Part shown: piece after piece, positions 32,637 through 47,300 of the stretch
Numbering within the stretch: the first letter of the stretch is position 1
How the letters are laid out: the number at the start of each line of letters is the position of its first letter
NCBI GenBank assembly: GCA_963920635.1
Contig: OY987303.1
Location: 57,002,278 to 57,066,277, forward strand
Length of the DNA: 64,000 nt
Direction of reading: 5' to 3'
Source of the DNA: Pseudeuparius sepicola
Taxonomy: Eukaryota; Arthropoda; Insecta; Coleoptera; Anthribidae
Position numbers and translations under genes: made by a program
Notes under the pieces: generated by a model
Seen by the model: the letters and a program-made list of their open reading frames with translations, nothing else
Told to the model about the DNA's origin: nothing
The model's database searches: none

Positions 32637-34719
32637 GAGTGTGAAAGCAGCAACGAGTTTTCTAGCAACGACTTCCCCGGGCGGCCCTCGGGTACAGCTT
32701 GCACGGATGGTTTTACTTCAAAGATAGCAATAGGGAAAACCGCCGTTTTCACTTGCATGACTTTTCTTTTAACGGAAATTAGTTTAAGGCCACCTATTCT
32801 AACTATCCACAAAGAATCAGAATTTGCGAACCTCGTCTTCACCCCTTTCCACCCCCAAGACCGAAAAACTTAAAAAAATCGGGAAAAAAGCCGTTTTCAC
32901 TTGCATGACTTTTCTTTTCACGGAAATTAGTTTAAGGCCACCTATTCTAACTATCCACAAAGAATCAGAATTTGCGAACCTCGTCTTCACCCCTTTCCAC
33001 CCCCAAGACCGAAAAACCTAAAAAAATCGGGAAAACGGCCGTTTTCACTTGCATGACTTTTATTTTCACGGAAATTAGTTTAAGGCCACCTATTCTAACT
33101 ATCCACAAAGAATCAGAATTTGCGAGCCTCGTCTTCACCCCTTTCCACCCCCAAGACCGAAAAACTTTAAAAAATCGGGGAAACCGCCGTTTTCACTTGC
33201 ATGACTTTTCTTTTCACGGAAATTAGTTTAAGGCCACCTATTCTAACTATCCACAAATAATCAGAATTTGCGAACCTCGTCTTCACCCCTTTCCACCCCC
33301 AAGACCGAAAAACTTTAAAAAATCGGGAAAACCGCCGTTTTCACTTGCATGACTTTTCTTTTCAGGGAAATTAGTTTAAGGCCACCTATTCTAACTATCC
33401 ACAAAGAATCAGAATTTGCGAACCTCGTCTTCACCCCTTTCCACCCCCAAGACCGAAAAACCTAAAAAAATCGGGAAAACGGCCGTTTTCACTTGCATGA
33501 CTTTTATTTTCACGGAAATTAGTTTAAGGCCACCTATTCTAACTATCCACAAAGAATCAGAATTTGCGAACCTCGTCTTCACCCCTTTCCACCCCCAAGA
33601 ACGAAAAACTTTAAAAAATCGGGAAAACCGCCGTTTTCACTTGCATGACTTTAATTTTCAGGGAAATTAGTTTAAGGCCACCTATTCTAACTATCCACGA
33701 AGAATCAGAATTTGCGAACCTCGTCTTCACCCCTTTCCACCCTCAAGACCGAAAAACGTAAAAAAATCGGGGAAACCGCCGTTTTCACTTGCATGACTTT
33801 TCTTTTCACGGAAATTAGTTTAAGGCCACCTATTCTAACTATCCACAAATAATCAGAATTTGCGAACCTCGTCTTCACCCCTTTCCACCCCCAAGACCGA
33901 AAAACGTAAAAAAATCGGGGAAACCGCCGTTTTCACTTGCATGACTTTTCTTTTCACGGAAATTAGTTTAAGGCCACCTATTCTAACTATCCACAAAGAA
34001 TCAGAATTTGCGAACCTCGTCTTCACCCCTTTCCACCCCCAAGACCGAAAAACGTAAAAAAATCGGGGAAACCGCCGTTTTCACTTGCATGACTTTTCTT
34101 TTCACGGAAATTAGTTTAAGGCCACCTATTCTAACTATCCACAAAGAATCAGAATTTGCGAACCTCGTCTTCACCCCTTTCCACCCCCAAGACCGAAAAA
34201 CCTAAAAAAATCGGGAAAACGGCCGTTTTCACTTGCATGACTTTTATTTTCACGGAAATTAGTTTAAGGCCACCTATTCTAACTATCCACAAAGAATCAG
34301 AATTTGCGAACCTCGTCTTCACCCCTTTCCACCCCCAAGACCGAAAAACTTTAAAAAATCGGGAAAACCGCCGTTTTCACTTGCATGACTTTTCTTTTCA
34401 GGGAAATTAGTTTAAGGCCACCTATTCTAACTATCCACGAAGAATCAGAATTTGCGAACCTCGTCTTCACCCCTTTCCACCCCCAAGACCGAAAAACGTA
34501 AAAAAATCGGGGAAACCGCCGTTTTCACTTGCATGACTTTTCTTTTCACGGAAATTAGTTTAAGGCCACCTATTCTAACTATCCACGAAGAATCAGAATT
34601 TGCGAACCTCGTCTTCACCCCTTTCCACCCCCAAGACCGAAAAACGTAAAAAAATCGGGGAAACCGCCGTTTTCACTTGCATGACTTTTCTTTTCAGGGA
34701 AATTAGTTTAAGGCCACCT

Positions 34720-36840
34720 ATTCTAACTATCCACGAAGAATCAGAATTTGCGAACCTCGTCTTCACCCCTTTCCACCCTCAAGACCGAAAAACGTAAAAA
34801 AATCGGGGAAACCGCCGTTTTCACTTGCATGACTTTTCTTTTCAGGGAAATTAGTTTAAGGCCACCTATTCTAACTATCCACAAATAATCAGAATTTGCG
34901 AACCTCGTCTTCACCCCTTTCCACCCCCAAGACCGAAAAACGTAAAAAAATCGGGGAAACCGCCGTTTTCACTTGCATGACTTTTCTTTTCACGGAAATT
35001 AGTTTAAGGCCACCTATTCTAACTATCCACAAATAATCAGAATTTGCGAACCTGGTCTTCACCCCTTTCCACCCCCAAGACCGAAAAACGTAAAAAAATC
35101 GGGGAAACCGCCGTTTTCACTTGCATGACTTTTCTTTTCACGGAAATTAGTTTAAGGCCACCTATTCTAACTATCCACAAAGAATCAGAATTTGCGAACC
35201 TCGTCTTCACCCCTTTCCACCCCCAAGACCGAAAAATTTAAAAAAATCGGGAAAACCGCCGTTTTCACTTGCATGACTTTTCTTTTCACGGAAATTAGTT
35301 TAAGGCCACCTATTCTAACTATCCACAAAGAATCAGAATTTGCGAACCTCGTCTTCACCCCTTTCCACCCCCAAGACCGAAAAACGTAAAAAAATCGGGG
35401 AAACCGCCGTTTTCACTTGCATGACTTTTATTTTCACGGAAATTAGTTTAAGGCCACCTATTCTAACTATCCACAAAGAATCAGAATTTGCGAACCTCGT
35501 CTTCACCCCTTTCCACCCCCAAGACCGAAAAACTTTAAAAGATCGGGAAAACCGCCGTTTTCACTTGCATGACTTTTCTTTTCAGGGAAATTAGTTTAAG
35601 GCCACCTATTATTCTAACTATCCACGAAGAATCAGAATTTGCGAACCTCGTCTTCACCCCTTTCCACCCCCAAGACCGAAAAACGTAAAAAAATCGGGGA
35701 AACCGCCGTTTTCACTTGCATGACTTTTCTTTTCACGGAAATTAGTTTAAGGCCACCTATTCTAACTATCCACGAAGAATCAGAATTTGCGAACCTCGTC
35801 TTCACCCCTTTCCACCCTCAAGACCGAAAAACGTAAAAAAATCGGGGAAACCGCCGTTTTCACTTGCATGACTTTTCTTTTCAGGGAAATTAGTTTAAGG
35901 CCACCTATTCTAACTATCCACAAATAATCAGAATTTGCGAACCTCGTCTTCACCCCTTTCCACCCCCAAGACCGAAAAACGTAAAAAAATCGGGGAAACC
36001 GCCGTTTTCACTTGCATGACTTTTCTTTTCACGGAAATTAGTTTAAGGCCACCTATTCTAACTATCCACAAATAATCAGAATTTGCGAACCTGGTCTTCA
36101 CCCCTTTCCACCCCCAAGACCGAAAAACGTAAAAAAATCGGGGAAACCGCCGTTTTCACTTGCATGACTTTTCTTTTCACGGAAATTAGTTTAAGGCCAC
36201 CTATTCTAACTATCCACAAAGAATCAGAATTTGCGAACCTCGTCTTCACCCCTTTCCACCCCCAAGACCGAAAAATTTAAAAAAATCGGGAAAACCGCCG
36301 TTTTCACTTGCATGACTTTTCTTTTCACGGAAATTAGTTTAAGGCCACCTATTCTAACTATCCACAAAGAATCAGAATTTGCGAACCTCGTCTTCACCCC
36401 TTTCCACCCCCAAGACCGAAAAACGTAAAAAAATCGGGGAAACCGCCGTTTTCACTTGCATGACTTTTATTTTCACGGAAATTAGTTTAAGGCCACCTAT
36501 TCTAACTATCCACAAAGAATCAGAATTTGCGAACCTCGTCTTCACCCCTTTCCACCCCCAAGACCGAAAAACTTTAAAAGATCGGGAAAACCGCCGTTTT
36601 CACTTGCATGACTTTTCTTTTCAGGGAAATTAGTTTAAGGCCACCTATTATTCTAACTATCCACGAAGAATCAGAATTTGCGAACCTCGTCTTCACCCCT
36701 TTCCACCCCCAAGACCGAAAAACGTAAAAAAATCGGGGAAACCGCCGTTTTCACTTGCATGACTTTTCTTTTCACGGAAATTAGTTTAAGGCCACCTATT
36801 CTAACTATCCACGAAGAATCAGAATTTGCGAACCTCGTCT
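34720..36840 (+). repeat. Tandem duplication of a 7-unit block (1,039 bp) in the satellite
   Basis: Rare markers recur at an offset of exactly 1,039 bp: CCTGGTCTTC at 35051 and 36090, CTTTAAAAGATCGGG at about 35531 and 36570, and the 3-bp insertion CCTATTATTC at about 35608 and 36647. The length equals seven 148-bp units plus those 3 bases. The boundaries are approximate. Confidence 0.9.
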
Positions 36841-39800
36841 TCACCCCTTTCCACCCTCAAGACCGAAAAACGTAAAAAAATCGGGGAAACCGCCGTTTTC
36901 ACTTGCATGACTTTTCTTTTCACGGAAATTAGTTTAAGGCCACCTATTCTAACTATCCACAAATAATCAGAATTTGCGAAAATCGTCTTCACCCCTTTCC
37001 ACCCCCAAGACCGAAAAACGTAAAAAAATCGGGGAAACCGCCGTTTTCACTTGCATGACTTTTCTTTTCACGGAAATTAGTTTAAGGCCACCTATTCTAA
37101 CTATCCACAAAGAATCAGAATTTGCGAATCTCGTCTTCACCCCTTTCCACCCCCAAGACCGAAAAACGTAAAAAAATCGGGGAAACCGCCGTTTTCACTT
37201 GCATGACTTTTCTTTTCACGGAAATTAGTTTAAGGCCACCTATTCTAACTATCCACAAAGAATCAGAATTTGCGAACCTCGTCTTCACCCCTTTCCACCC
37301 CCAAGACCGAAAAACTTAAAAAAATCGGGAAAACCGCCGTTTTCACTTGCATGACTTTTCTTTTCACGGAAATTAGTTTAAGGCCACCTATTCTAACTAT
37401 CCACAAAGAATCAGAATTTGCGAACCTCGTCTTCACCCCTTTCCACCCCCAAGACCGAAAAACGTAAAAAAATCGGGGAAACCGCCGTTTTCACTTGCAT
37501 GACTTTTCTTTTCACGGAAATTAGTTTAAGGCCACCTATTCTAACTATCCACAAAGAATCAGAATTTGCGAACCTCGTCTTCACCCCTTTCCACCCCCAA
37601 GACCGAAAAACGTAAAAAAATCGGGGAAACCGCCGTTTTCACTTGCATGACTTTTCTTTTCACGGAAATTAGTTTAAGGCCACCTATTCTAACTATCCAC
37701 AAAGAATCAGAATTTGCGAACCTCGTCTTCACCCCTTTCCACCCCCAAGACCGAAAAACCTAAAAAAATCGGGAAAACGGCCGTTTTCACTTGCATGACT
37801 TTTATTTTCACGGAAATTAGTTTAAGGCCACCTATTCTAACTATCCACAAAGAATCAGAATTTGCGAACCTCGTCTTCACCCCTTTCCACCCCCAAGACC
37901 GAAAAACTTTAAAAAATCGGGAAAACCGCCGTTTTCACTTGCATGACTTTTCTTTTCAGGGAAATTAGTTTAAGGCCACCTATTCTAACTATCCACGAAG
38001 AATCAGAATTTGCGAACCTCGTCTTCACCCCTTTCCACCCCCAAGACCGAAAAACGTAAAAAAATCGGGGAAACCGCCGTTTTCACTTGCATGACTTTTC
38101 TTTTCACGGAAATTAGTTTAAGGCCACCTATTCTACCTATCCACGAAGAATCAGAATTTGCGAACCTCGTCTTCACCCCTTTCCACCCCCAAGACCGAAA
38201 AACGTAAAAAAATCGGGGAAACCGCCGTTTTCACTTGCATGACTTTTCTTTTCAGGGAAATTAGTTTAAGGCCACCTATTCTAACTATCCACAAATAATC
38301 AGAATTTGCGAAAATCGTCTTCACCCCTTTCCACCCCCAAGACCGAAAAACGTAAAAAAATCGGGGAAACCGCCGTTTTCACTTGCATGACTTTTCTTTT
38401 CAGGGAAATTAGTTTAAGGCCACCTATTCTAACTATCCACAAATAATCAGAATTTGCGAACCTCGTCTTCACCCCTTTCCACCCCCAAGACCGAAAAACG
38501 TAAAAAAATCGGGGAAACCGCCGTTTTCACTTGCATGACTTTTCTTTTCACGGAAATTAGTTTAAGGCCACCTATTCTAACTATCCACAAATAATCAGAA
38601 TTTGCGAACCTGGTCTTCACCCCTTTCCACCCCCAAGACCGAAAAACGTAAAAAAATCGGGGAAACCGCCGTTTTCACTTGCATGACTTTTCTTTTCACG
38701 GAAATTAGTTTAAGGCCACCTATTCTAACTATCCACAAAGAATCAGAATTTGCGAACCTCGTCTTCACCCCTTTCCACCCCCAAGACCGAAAAACGTAAA
38801 AAAATCGGGGAAACCGCCGTTTTCACTTGCATGACTTTTCTTTTCACGGAAATTAGTTTAAGGCCACCTATTCTAACTATCCACAAAGAATCAGAATTTG
38901 CGAACCTCGTCTTCACCCCTTTCCACCCCCAAGACCGAAAAACGTAAAAAAATCGGGGAAACCGCCGTTTTCACTTGCATGACTTTTCTTTTCACGGAAA
39001 TTAGTTTAAGGCCACCTATTCTAACTATCCACAAAGAATCAGAATTTGCGAACCTCGTCTTCACCCCTTTCCACCCCCAAGACCGAAAAACTTAAAAAAA
39101 TCGGGAAAACCGCCGTTTTCACTTGCATGACTTTTCTTTTCACGGAAATTAGTTTAAGGCCACCTATTCTAACTATCCACAAAGAATCAGAATTTGCGAA
39201 CCTCGTCTTCACCCCTTTCCACCCCCAAGACCGAAAAACGTAAAAAAATCGGGGAAACCGCCGTTTTCACTTGCATGACTTTTCTTTTCACGGAAATTAG
39301 TTTAAGGCCACCTATTCTAACTATCCACAAAGAATCAGAATTTGCGAACCTCGTCTTCACCCCTTTCCACCCCCAAGACCGAAAAACCTAAAAAAATTGG
39401 GAAAACGGCCGTTTTCACTTGCATGACTTTTATTTTCACGGAAATTAGTTTAAGGCCACCTATTCTAACTATCCACAAAGAATCAGAATTTGCGAACCTC
39501 GTCTTCACCCCTTTCCACCCCCAAGACCGAAAAACTTTAAAAAATCGGGAAAACCGCCGTTTTCACTTGCATGACTTTTCTTTTCAGGGAAATTAGTTTA
39601 AGGCCACCTATTCTAACTATCCACGAAGAATCAGAATTTGCGAACCTCGTCTTCACCCCTTTCCACCCCCCAGACCGAAAAACGTAAAAAAATCGGGGAA
39701 ACCGCCGTTTTCACTTGCATGACTTTTCTTTTCACGGAAATTAGTTTAAGGCCACCTATTCTAACTATCCACGAAGAATCAGAATTTGCGAACCTCGTCT

Positions 39801-41317
39801 TCACCCCTTTCCACCCTCAAGACCGAAAAACGTAAAAAAATCGGGGAAACCGCCGTTTTCACTTGCATGACTTTTCTTTTCACGGAAATTAGTTTAAGGC
39901 CACCTATTCTAACTATCCACAAAGAATCAGAATTTGCGAACCTCGTCTTCACCCCTTTCCACCCCCAAGACCGAAAAACGTAAAAAAATCGGGGAAACCG
40001 CCGTTTTCACTTGCATGACTTTTCTTTTCACGGAAATTAGTTTAAGGCCACCTATTCTAACTATCCACAAAGAATCAGAATTTGCGAACCTCGTCTTCAC
40101 CCCTTTCCACCCCCAAGACCGAAAAACGTAAAAAAATCGGGGAAACCGCCGTTTTCACTTGCATGACTTTTCTTTTCACGGAAATTAGTTTAAGGCCACC
40201 TATTCTAACTATCCACAAAGAATCAGAATTTGCGAACCTCGTCTTCACCCCTTTCCACCCCCAAGACCGAAAAACGTAAAAAAATCGGGGAAACCGCCGT
40301 TTTCACTTGCATGACTTTTCTTTTCACGGAAATTAGTTTAAGGCCACCTATTCTAACTATCCACAAAGAATCAGAATTTGCGAACCTCGTCTTCACCCCT
40401 TTCCACCCCCAAGACCGAAAAACTTAAAAAAATCGGGAAAACCGCCGTTTTCACTTGCATGACTTTTCTTTTCACGGAAATTAGTTTAAGGCCACCTATT
40501 CTAACTATCCACAAAGAATCAGAATTTGCGAACCTCGTCTTCACCCCTTTCCACCCCCAAGACCGAAAAACGTAAAAAAATCGGGGAAACCGCCGTTTTC
40601 ACTTGCATGACTTTTCTTTTCACGGAAATTAGTTTAAGGCCACCTATTCTAACTATCCACAAAGAATCAGAATTTGCGAACCTCGTCTTCACCCCTTTCC
40701 ACCCCCAAGACCGAAAAACCTAAAAAAATTGGGAAAACGGCCGTTTTCACTTGCATGACTTTTATTTTCACGGAAATTAGTTTAAGGCCACCTATTCTAA
40801 CTATCCACAAAGAATCAGAATTTGCGAACCTCGTCTTCACCCCTTTCCACCCCCAAGACCGAAAAACGTAAAAAAATCGGGGAAACCGCCGTTTTCACTT
40901 GCATGACTTTTCTTTTCACGGAAATTAGTTTAAGGCCACCTATTCTAACTATCCACAAAGAATCAGAATTTGCGAACCTCGTCTTCACCCCTTTCCACCC
41001 CCAAGACCGAAAAACGTAAAAAAATCGGGGAAACCGCCGTTTTCACTTGCATGACTTTTCTTTTCACGGAAATTAGTTTAAGGCCACCTATTCTAACTAT
41101 CCACAAAGAATCAGAATTTGCGAACCTCGTCTTCACCCCTTTCCACCCCCAAGACCGAAAAACTTAAAAAAATCGGGAAAACCGCCGTTTTCACTTGCAT
41201 GACTTTTCTTTTCACGGAAATTAGTTTAAGGCCACCTATTCTAACTATCCACAAAGAATCAGAATTTGCGAACCTCGTCTTCACCCCTTTCCACCCCCAA
41301 GACCGAAAAACGTAAAA

Positions 41318-44300
41318 AAATCGGGGAAACCGCCGTTTTCACTTGCATGACTTTTCTTTTCACGGAAATTAGTTTAAGGCCACCTATTCTAACTATCCAC
41401 AAAGAATCAGAATTTGCGAACCTCGTCTTCACCCCTTTCCACCCCCAAGACCGAAAAACGTAAAAAAATCGGGGAAACCGCCGTTTTCACTTGCATGACT
41501 TTTCTTTTCACGGAAATTAGTTTAAGGCCACCTATTCTAACTATCCACAAAGAATCAGAATTTGCGAACCTCGTCTTCACCCCTTTCCACCCCCAAGACC
41601 GAAAAACTTTAAAAAATCGGGAAAACCGCCGTTTTCACTTGCATGACTTTTCTTTTCAGGGAAATTAGTTTAAGGCCACCTATTCTAACTATCCACGAAG
41701 AATCAGAATTTGCGAACCTCGTCTTCACCCCTTTCCACCCCCCAGACCGAAAAACGTAAAAAAATCGGGGAAACCGCCGTTTTCACTTGCATGACTTTTC
41801 TTTTCACGGAAATTAGTTTAAGGCCACCTATTCTAACTATCCACGAAGAATCAGAATTTGCGAACCTCGTCTTCACCCCTTTCCACCCTCAAGACCGAAA
41901 AACGTAAAAAAATCGGGGAAACCGCCGTTTTCACTTGCATGACTTTTCTTTTCACGGAAATTAGTTTAAGGCCACCTATTCTAACTATCCACAAAGAATC
42001 AGAATTTGCGAACCTCGTCTTCACCCCTTTCCACCCCCAAGACCGAAAAACGTAAAAAAATCGGGGAAACCGCCGTTTTCACTTGCATGACTTTTCTTTT
42101 CACGGAAATTAGTTTAAGGCCACCTATTCTAACTATCCACAAAGAATCAGAATTTGCGAACCTCGTCTTCACCCCTTTCCACCCCCAAGACCGAAAAACG
42201 TAAAAAAATCGGGGAAACCGCCGTTTTCACTTGCATGACTTTTCTTTTCACGGAAATTAGTTTAAGGCCACCTATTCTAACTATCCACAAAGAATCAGAA
42301 TTTGCGAACCTCGTCTTCACCCCTTTCCACCCCCAAGACCGAAAAACCTAAAAAAATCGGGAAAACGGCCGTTTTCACTTGCATGACTTTTATTTTCACG
42401 GAAATTAGTTTAAGGCCACCTATTCTAACTATCCACAAAGAATCAGAATTTGCGAACCTCGTCTTCACCCCTTTCCACCCCCAAGACCGAAAAACTTTAA
42501 AAAATCGGGGAAACCGCCGTTTTCACTTGCATGACTTTTCTTTTCACGGAAATTAGTTTAAGGCCACCTATTCTAACTATCCACAAATAATCAGAATTTG
42601 CGAACCTCGTCTTCACCCCTTTCCACCCCCAAGACCGAAAAACTTAAAAAAATCGGGAAAACCGCCGTTTTCACTTGCATGACTTTTCTTTTCACGGAAA
42701 TTAGTTTAAGGCCACCTATTCTAACTATCCACAAAGAATCAGAATTTGCGAACCTCGTCTTCACCCCTTTCCACCCCCAAGACCGAAAAACGTAAAAAAA
42801 TCGGGGAAACCGCCGTTTTCACTTGCATGACTTTTCTTTTCACGGAAATTAGTTTAAGGCCACCTATTCTAACTATCCACAAAGAATCAGAATTTGCGAA
42901 CCTCGTCTTCACCCCTTTCCACCCCCAAGACCGAAAAACGTAAAAAAATCGGGGAAACCGCCGTTTTCACTTGCATGACTTTTCTTTTCACGGAAATTAG
43001 TTTAAGGCCACCTATTCTAACTATCCACGAAGAATCAGAATTTGCGAACCTCGTCTTCACCCCTTTCCACCCCCAAGACCGAAAAACTTTAAAAAATCGG
43101 GAAAACCGCCGTTTTCACTTGCATGACTTTTCTTTTCAGGGAAATTAGTTTAAGGCCACCTATTCTAACTATCCACGAAGAATCAGAATTTGCGAACCTC
43201 GTCTTCACCCCTTTCCACCCTCAAGACCGAAAAACGTAAAAAAATCGGGGAAACCGCCGTTTTCACTTGCATGACTTTTCTTTTCACGGAAATTAGTTTA
43301 AGGCCACCTATTCTAACTATCCACAAATAATCAGAATTTGCGAACCTCGTCTTCACCCCTTTCCACCCCCAAGACCGAAAAACGTAAAAAAATCGGGGAA
43401 ACCGCCGTTTTCACTTGCATGACTTTTCTTTTCACGGAAATTAGTTTAAGGCCACCTATTCTAACTATCCACGAAGAATCAGAATTTGCGAACCTCGTCT
43501 TCACCCCTTTCCACCCTCAAGACCGAAAAACGTAAAAAAATCGGGGAAACCGCCGTTTTCAATTGCATGACTTTTCTTTTCACGGAAATTAGTTTAAGGC
43601 CACCTATTCTAACTATCCACAAAGAATCAGAATTTGCGAACCTCGTCTTCACCAATTTCCACCCCCAAGACCGAAAAACGTAAAAAAATCGGGGAAACCG
43701 CCGTTTTCACTTGCATGACTTTTCTTTTCACGGAAATTAGTTTAAGGCCACCTATTCTAACTATCCACAAAGAATCAGAATTTGCGAACCTCGTCTTCAC
43801 CCCTTTCCACCCCCAAGACCGAAAAACTTAAAAAAATCGGGAAAACCGCCGTTTTCACTTGCATGACTTTTCTTTTCACGGAAATTAGTTTAAGGCCACC
43901 TATTCTAACTATCCACAAAGAATCAGAATTTGCGAACCTCGTCTTCACCCCTTTCCACCCCCAAGACCGAAAAACGTAAAAAAATCGGGGAAACCGCCGT
44001 TTTCACTTGCATGACTTTTCTTTTCACGGAAATTAGTTTAAGGCCACCTATTCTAACTATCCACAAAGAATCAGAATTTGCGAACCTCGTCTTCACCCCT
44101 TTCCACCCCCAAGACCGAAAAACCTAAAAAAAATCGGGAAAACGGCCGTTTTCACTTGCATGAATTTTATTTTCACGGAAATTAGTTTAAGGCCACCTAT
44201 TCTAACTATCCACAAAGAATCAGAATTTGCGAACCTCGTCTTCACCCCTTTCCACCCCCAAGACCGAAAAACTTTAAAAAATCGGGAAAACCGCCGTTTT

Positions 44301-47300
44301 CACTTGCATGACTTTTCTTTTCAGGGAAATTAGTTTAAGGCCACCTATTCTAACTATCCACGAAGAATCAGAATTTGCGAACCTCGTCTTCACCCCTTTC
44401 CACCCCCAAGACCGAAAAACGTAAAAAAATCGGGGAAACCGCCGTTTTCACTTGCATGACTTTTCTTTTCACGGAAATTAGTTTAAGGCCACCTATTCTA
44501 ACTATCCACGAAGAATCAGAATTTGCGAACCTCGTCTTCACCCCTTTCCACCCTCAAGACCGAAAAACGTAAAAAAATCGGGGAAACCGCCGTTTTCACT
44601 TGCATGACTTTTCTTTTCACGGAAATTAGTTTAAGGCCACCTATTCTAACTATCCACAAATAATCAGAATTTGCGAACCTCGTCTTCACCCCTTTCCACC
44701 CCCAAGACCGAAAAACGTAAAAAAATCGGGGAAACCGCCGTTTTCACTTGCATGACTTTTCTTTTCACGGAAATTAGTTTAAGGCCACCTATTCTAACTA
44801 TCCACAAAGAATCAGAATTTGCGAACCTCGTCTTCACCCCTTTCCACCCCCAAGACCGAAAAACTTAAAAAAATCGGGAAAACCGCCGTTTTCACTTGCA
44901 TGACTTTTCTTTTCACGGAAATTAGTTTAAGGCCACCTATTCTAACTATCCACAAAGAATCAGAATTTGCGAACCTCGTCTTCACCCCTTTCCACCCCCA
45001 AGACCGAAAAACGTAAAAAAATCGGGGAAACCGCCGTTTTCACTTGCATGACTTTTCTTTTCACGGAAATTAGTTTAAGGCCACCTATTCTAACTATCCA
45101 CAAAGAATCAGAATTTGCGAACCTCGTCTTCACCCCTTTCCACTCCCAAGACCGAAAAACCTAAAAAAATCGGGAAAACGGCCGTTTTCACTTGCATGAC
45201 TTTTATTTTCACGGAAATTAGTTTAAGGCCACCTATTCTAACTATCCACAAAGAATCAGAATTTGCGAACCTCGTCTTCACCCCTTTCCACCCCCAAGAC
45301 CGAAAAACCTAAAAAAATCGGGAAAACGGCCGTTTTCACTTGCATGACTTTTATTTTCACGGAAATTAGTTTAAGGCCACCTATTCTAACTATCCACAAA
45401 GAATCAGAATTTGCGAACCTCGTCTTCACCCCTTTCCACCCCCAAGACCGAAAAACTTTAAAAAATCGGGAAAACCGCCGTTTTCACTTGCATGACTTTT
45501 CTTTTCAGGGAAATTAGTTTAGGGCCACCTATTCTAACTATCCACGAAGAATCAGAATTTGCGAACCTCGTCTTCACCCCTTTCCACCCCCAAGACCGAA
45601 AAACGTAAAAAAATCGGGGAAACCGCCGTTTTCACTTGCATGACTTTTCTTTTCACGGAAATTAGTTTAAGGCCACCTATTCTAACTATCCACAAATAAT
45701 CAGAATTTGCGAACCTCGTCTTCACCCCTTTCCACCCCCAAGACCGAAAAACGTAAAAAAATCGGGGAAACCGCCGTTTTCACTTGCATGACTTTTCTTT
45801 TCACGGAAATTAGTTTAAGGCCACCTATTCTAACTATCCACAAAGAATCAGAATTTGCGAACCTCGTCTTCACCCCTTTCCACCCCCAAGACCGAAAAAC
45901 CTAAAAAAATCGGGAAAACGGCCGTTTTCACTTGCATGACTTTTATTTTCACGGAAATTAGTTTAAGGCCACCTATTCTAACTATCCACAAAGAATCAGA
46001 ATTTGCGAACCGTGTCTTCACCCCTTTCCACCCCCAAGACCGAAAAACTTTAAAAAATCGGGAAAACCGCCGTTTTCACTTGCATGACTTTTCTTTTCAG
46101 GGAAATTAGTTTAAGGGCACCTATTCTAACTATCCACGAAGAATCAGAATTTGCGAACCTCGTCTTCACCCCTTTCCACCCCCAAGACCGAAAAACGTAA
46201 AAAAATCGGGGAAACCGCCGTTTTCACTTGCATGACTTTTCTTTTCACGGAAATTAGTTTAAGGCCACCTATTCTAACTATCCACGAAGAATCAGAATTT
46301 GCGAACCTCGTCTTCACCCCTTTCCACCCTCAAGACCGAAAAACGTAAAAAAATCGGGGAAACCGCCGTTTTCACTTGCATGACTTTTCTTTTCACGGAA
46401 ATTAGTTTAAGGCCACCTATTCTAACTATCCACAAATAATCAGAATTTGCGAACCTCGTCTTCACCCCTTTCCACCCCCAAGACCGAAAAACGTAAAAAA
46501 ATCGGGGAAACCGCCGTTTTCACTTGCATGACTTTTCTTTTCACGGAAATTAGTTTAAGGCCACCTATTCTAACTATCCACGAAGAATCAGAATTTGCGA
46601 ACCTCGTCTTCACCCCTTTCCACCCCCAAGACCGAAAAACGTAAAAAAATCGGGGAAACCGCCGTTTTCACTTGCATGACTTTTCTTTTCACGGAAATTA
46701 GTTTAAGGCCACCTATTCTAACTATCCACGAAGAATCAGAATTTGCGAACCTCGTCTTCACCCCTTTCCACCCTCAAGACCGAAAAACGTAAAAAAATCG
46801 GGGAAACCGCCGTTTTCACTTGCATGACTTTTCTTTTCACGGAAATTAGTTTAAGGCCACCTATTCTAACTATCCACAAATAATCAGAATTTGCGAACCT
46901 CGTCTTCACCCCTTTCCACCCCCAAGACCGAAAAACGTAAAAAAATCGGGGAAACCGCCGTTTTCACTTGCATGACTTTTCTTTTCACGGAAATTAGTTT
47001 AAGGCCACCTATTCTAACTATCCACAAAGAATCAGAATTTGCGAACCTCGTCTTCACCCCTTTCCACCCCCAAGACCGAAAAACGTAAAAAAATCGGGGA
47101 AACCGCCGTTTTCACTTGCATGACTTTTCTTTTCACGGAAATTAGTTTAAGGCCACCTATTCTAACTATCCACAAAGAATCAGAATTTGCGAACCTCGTC
47201 TTCACCCCTTTCCACCCCCAAGACCGAAAAACCTAAAAAAATCGGGAAAACGGCCGTTTTCACTTGCATGACTTTTATTTTCACGGAAATTAGTTTAAGG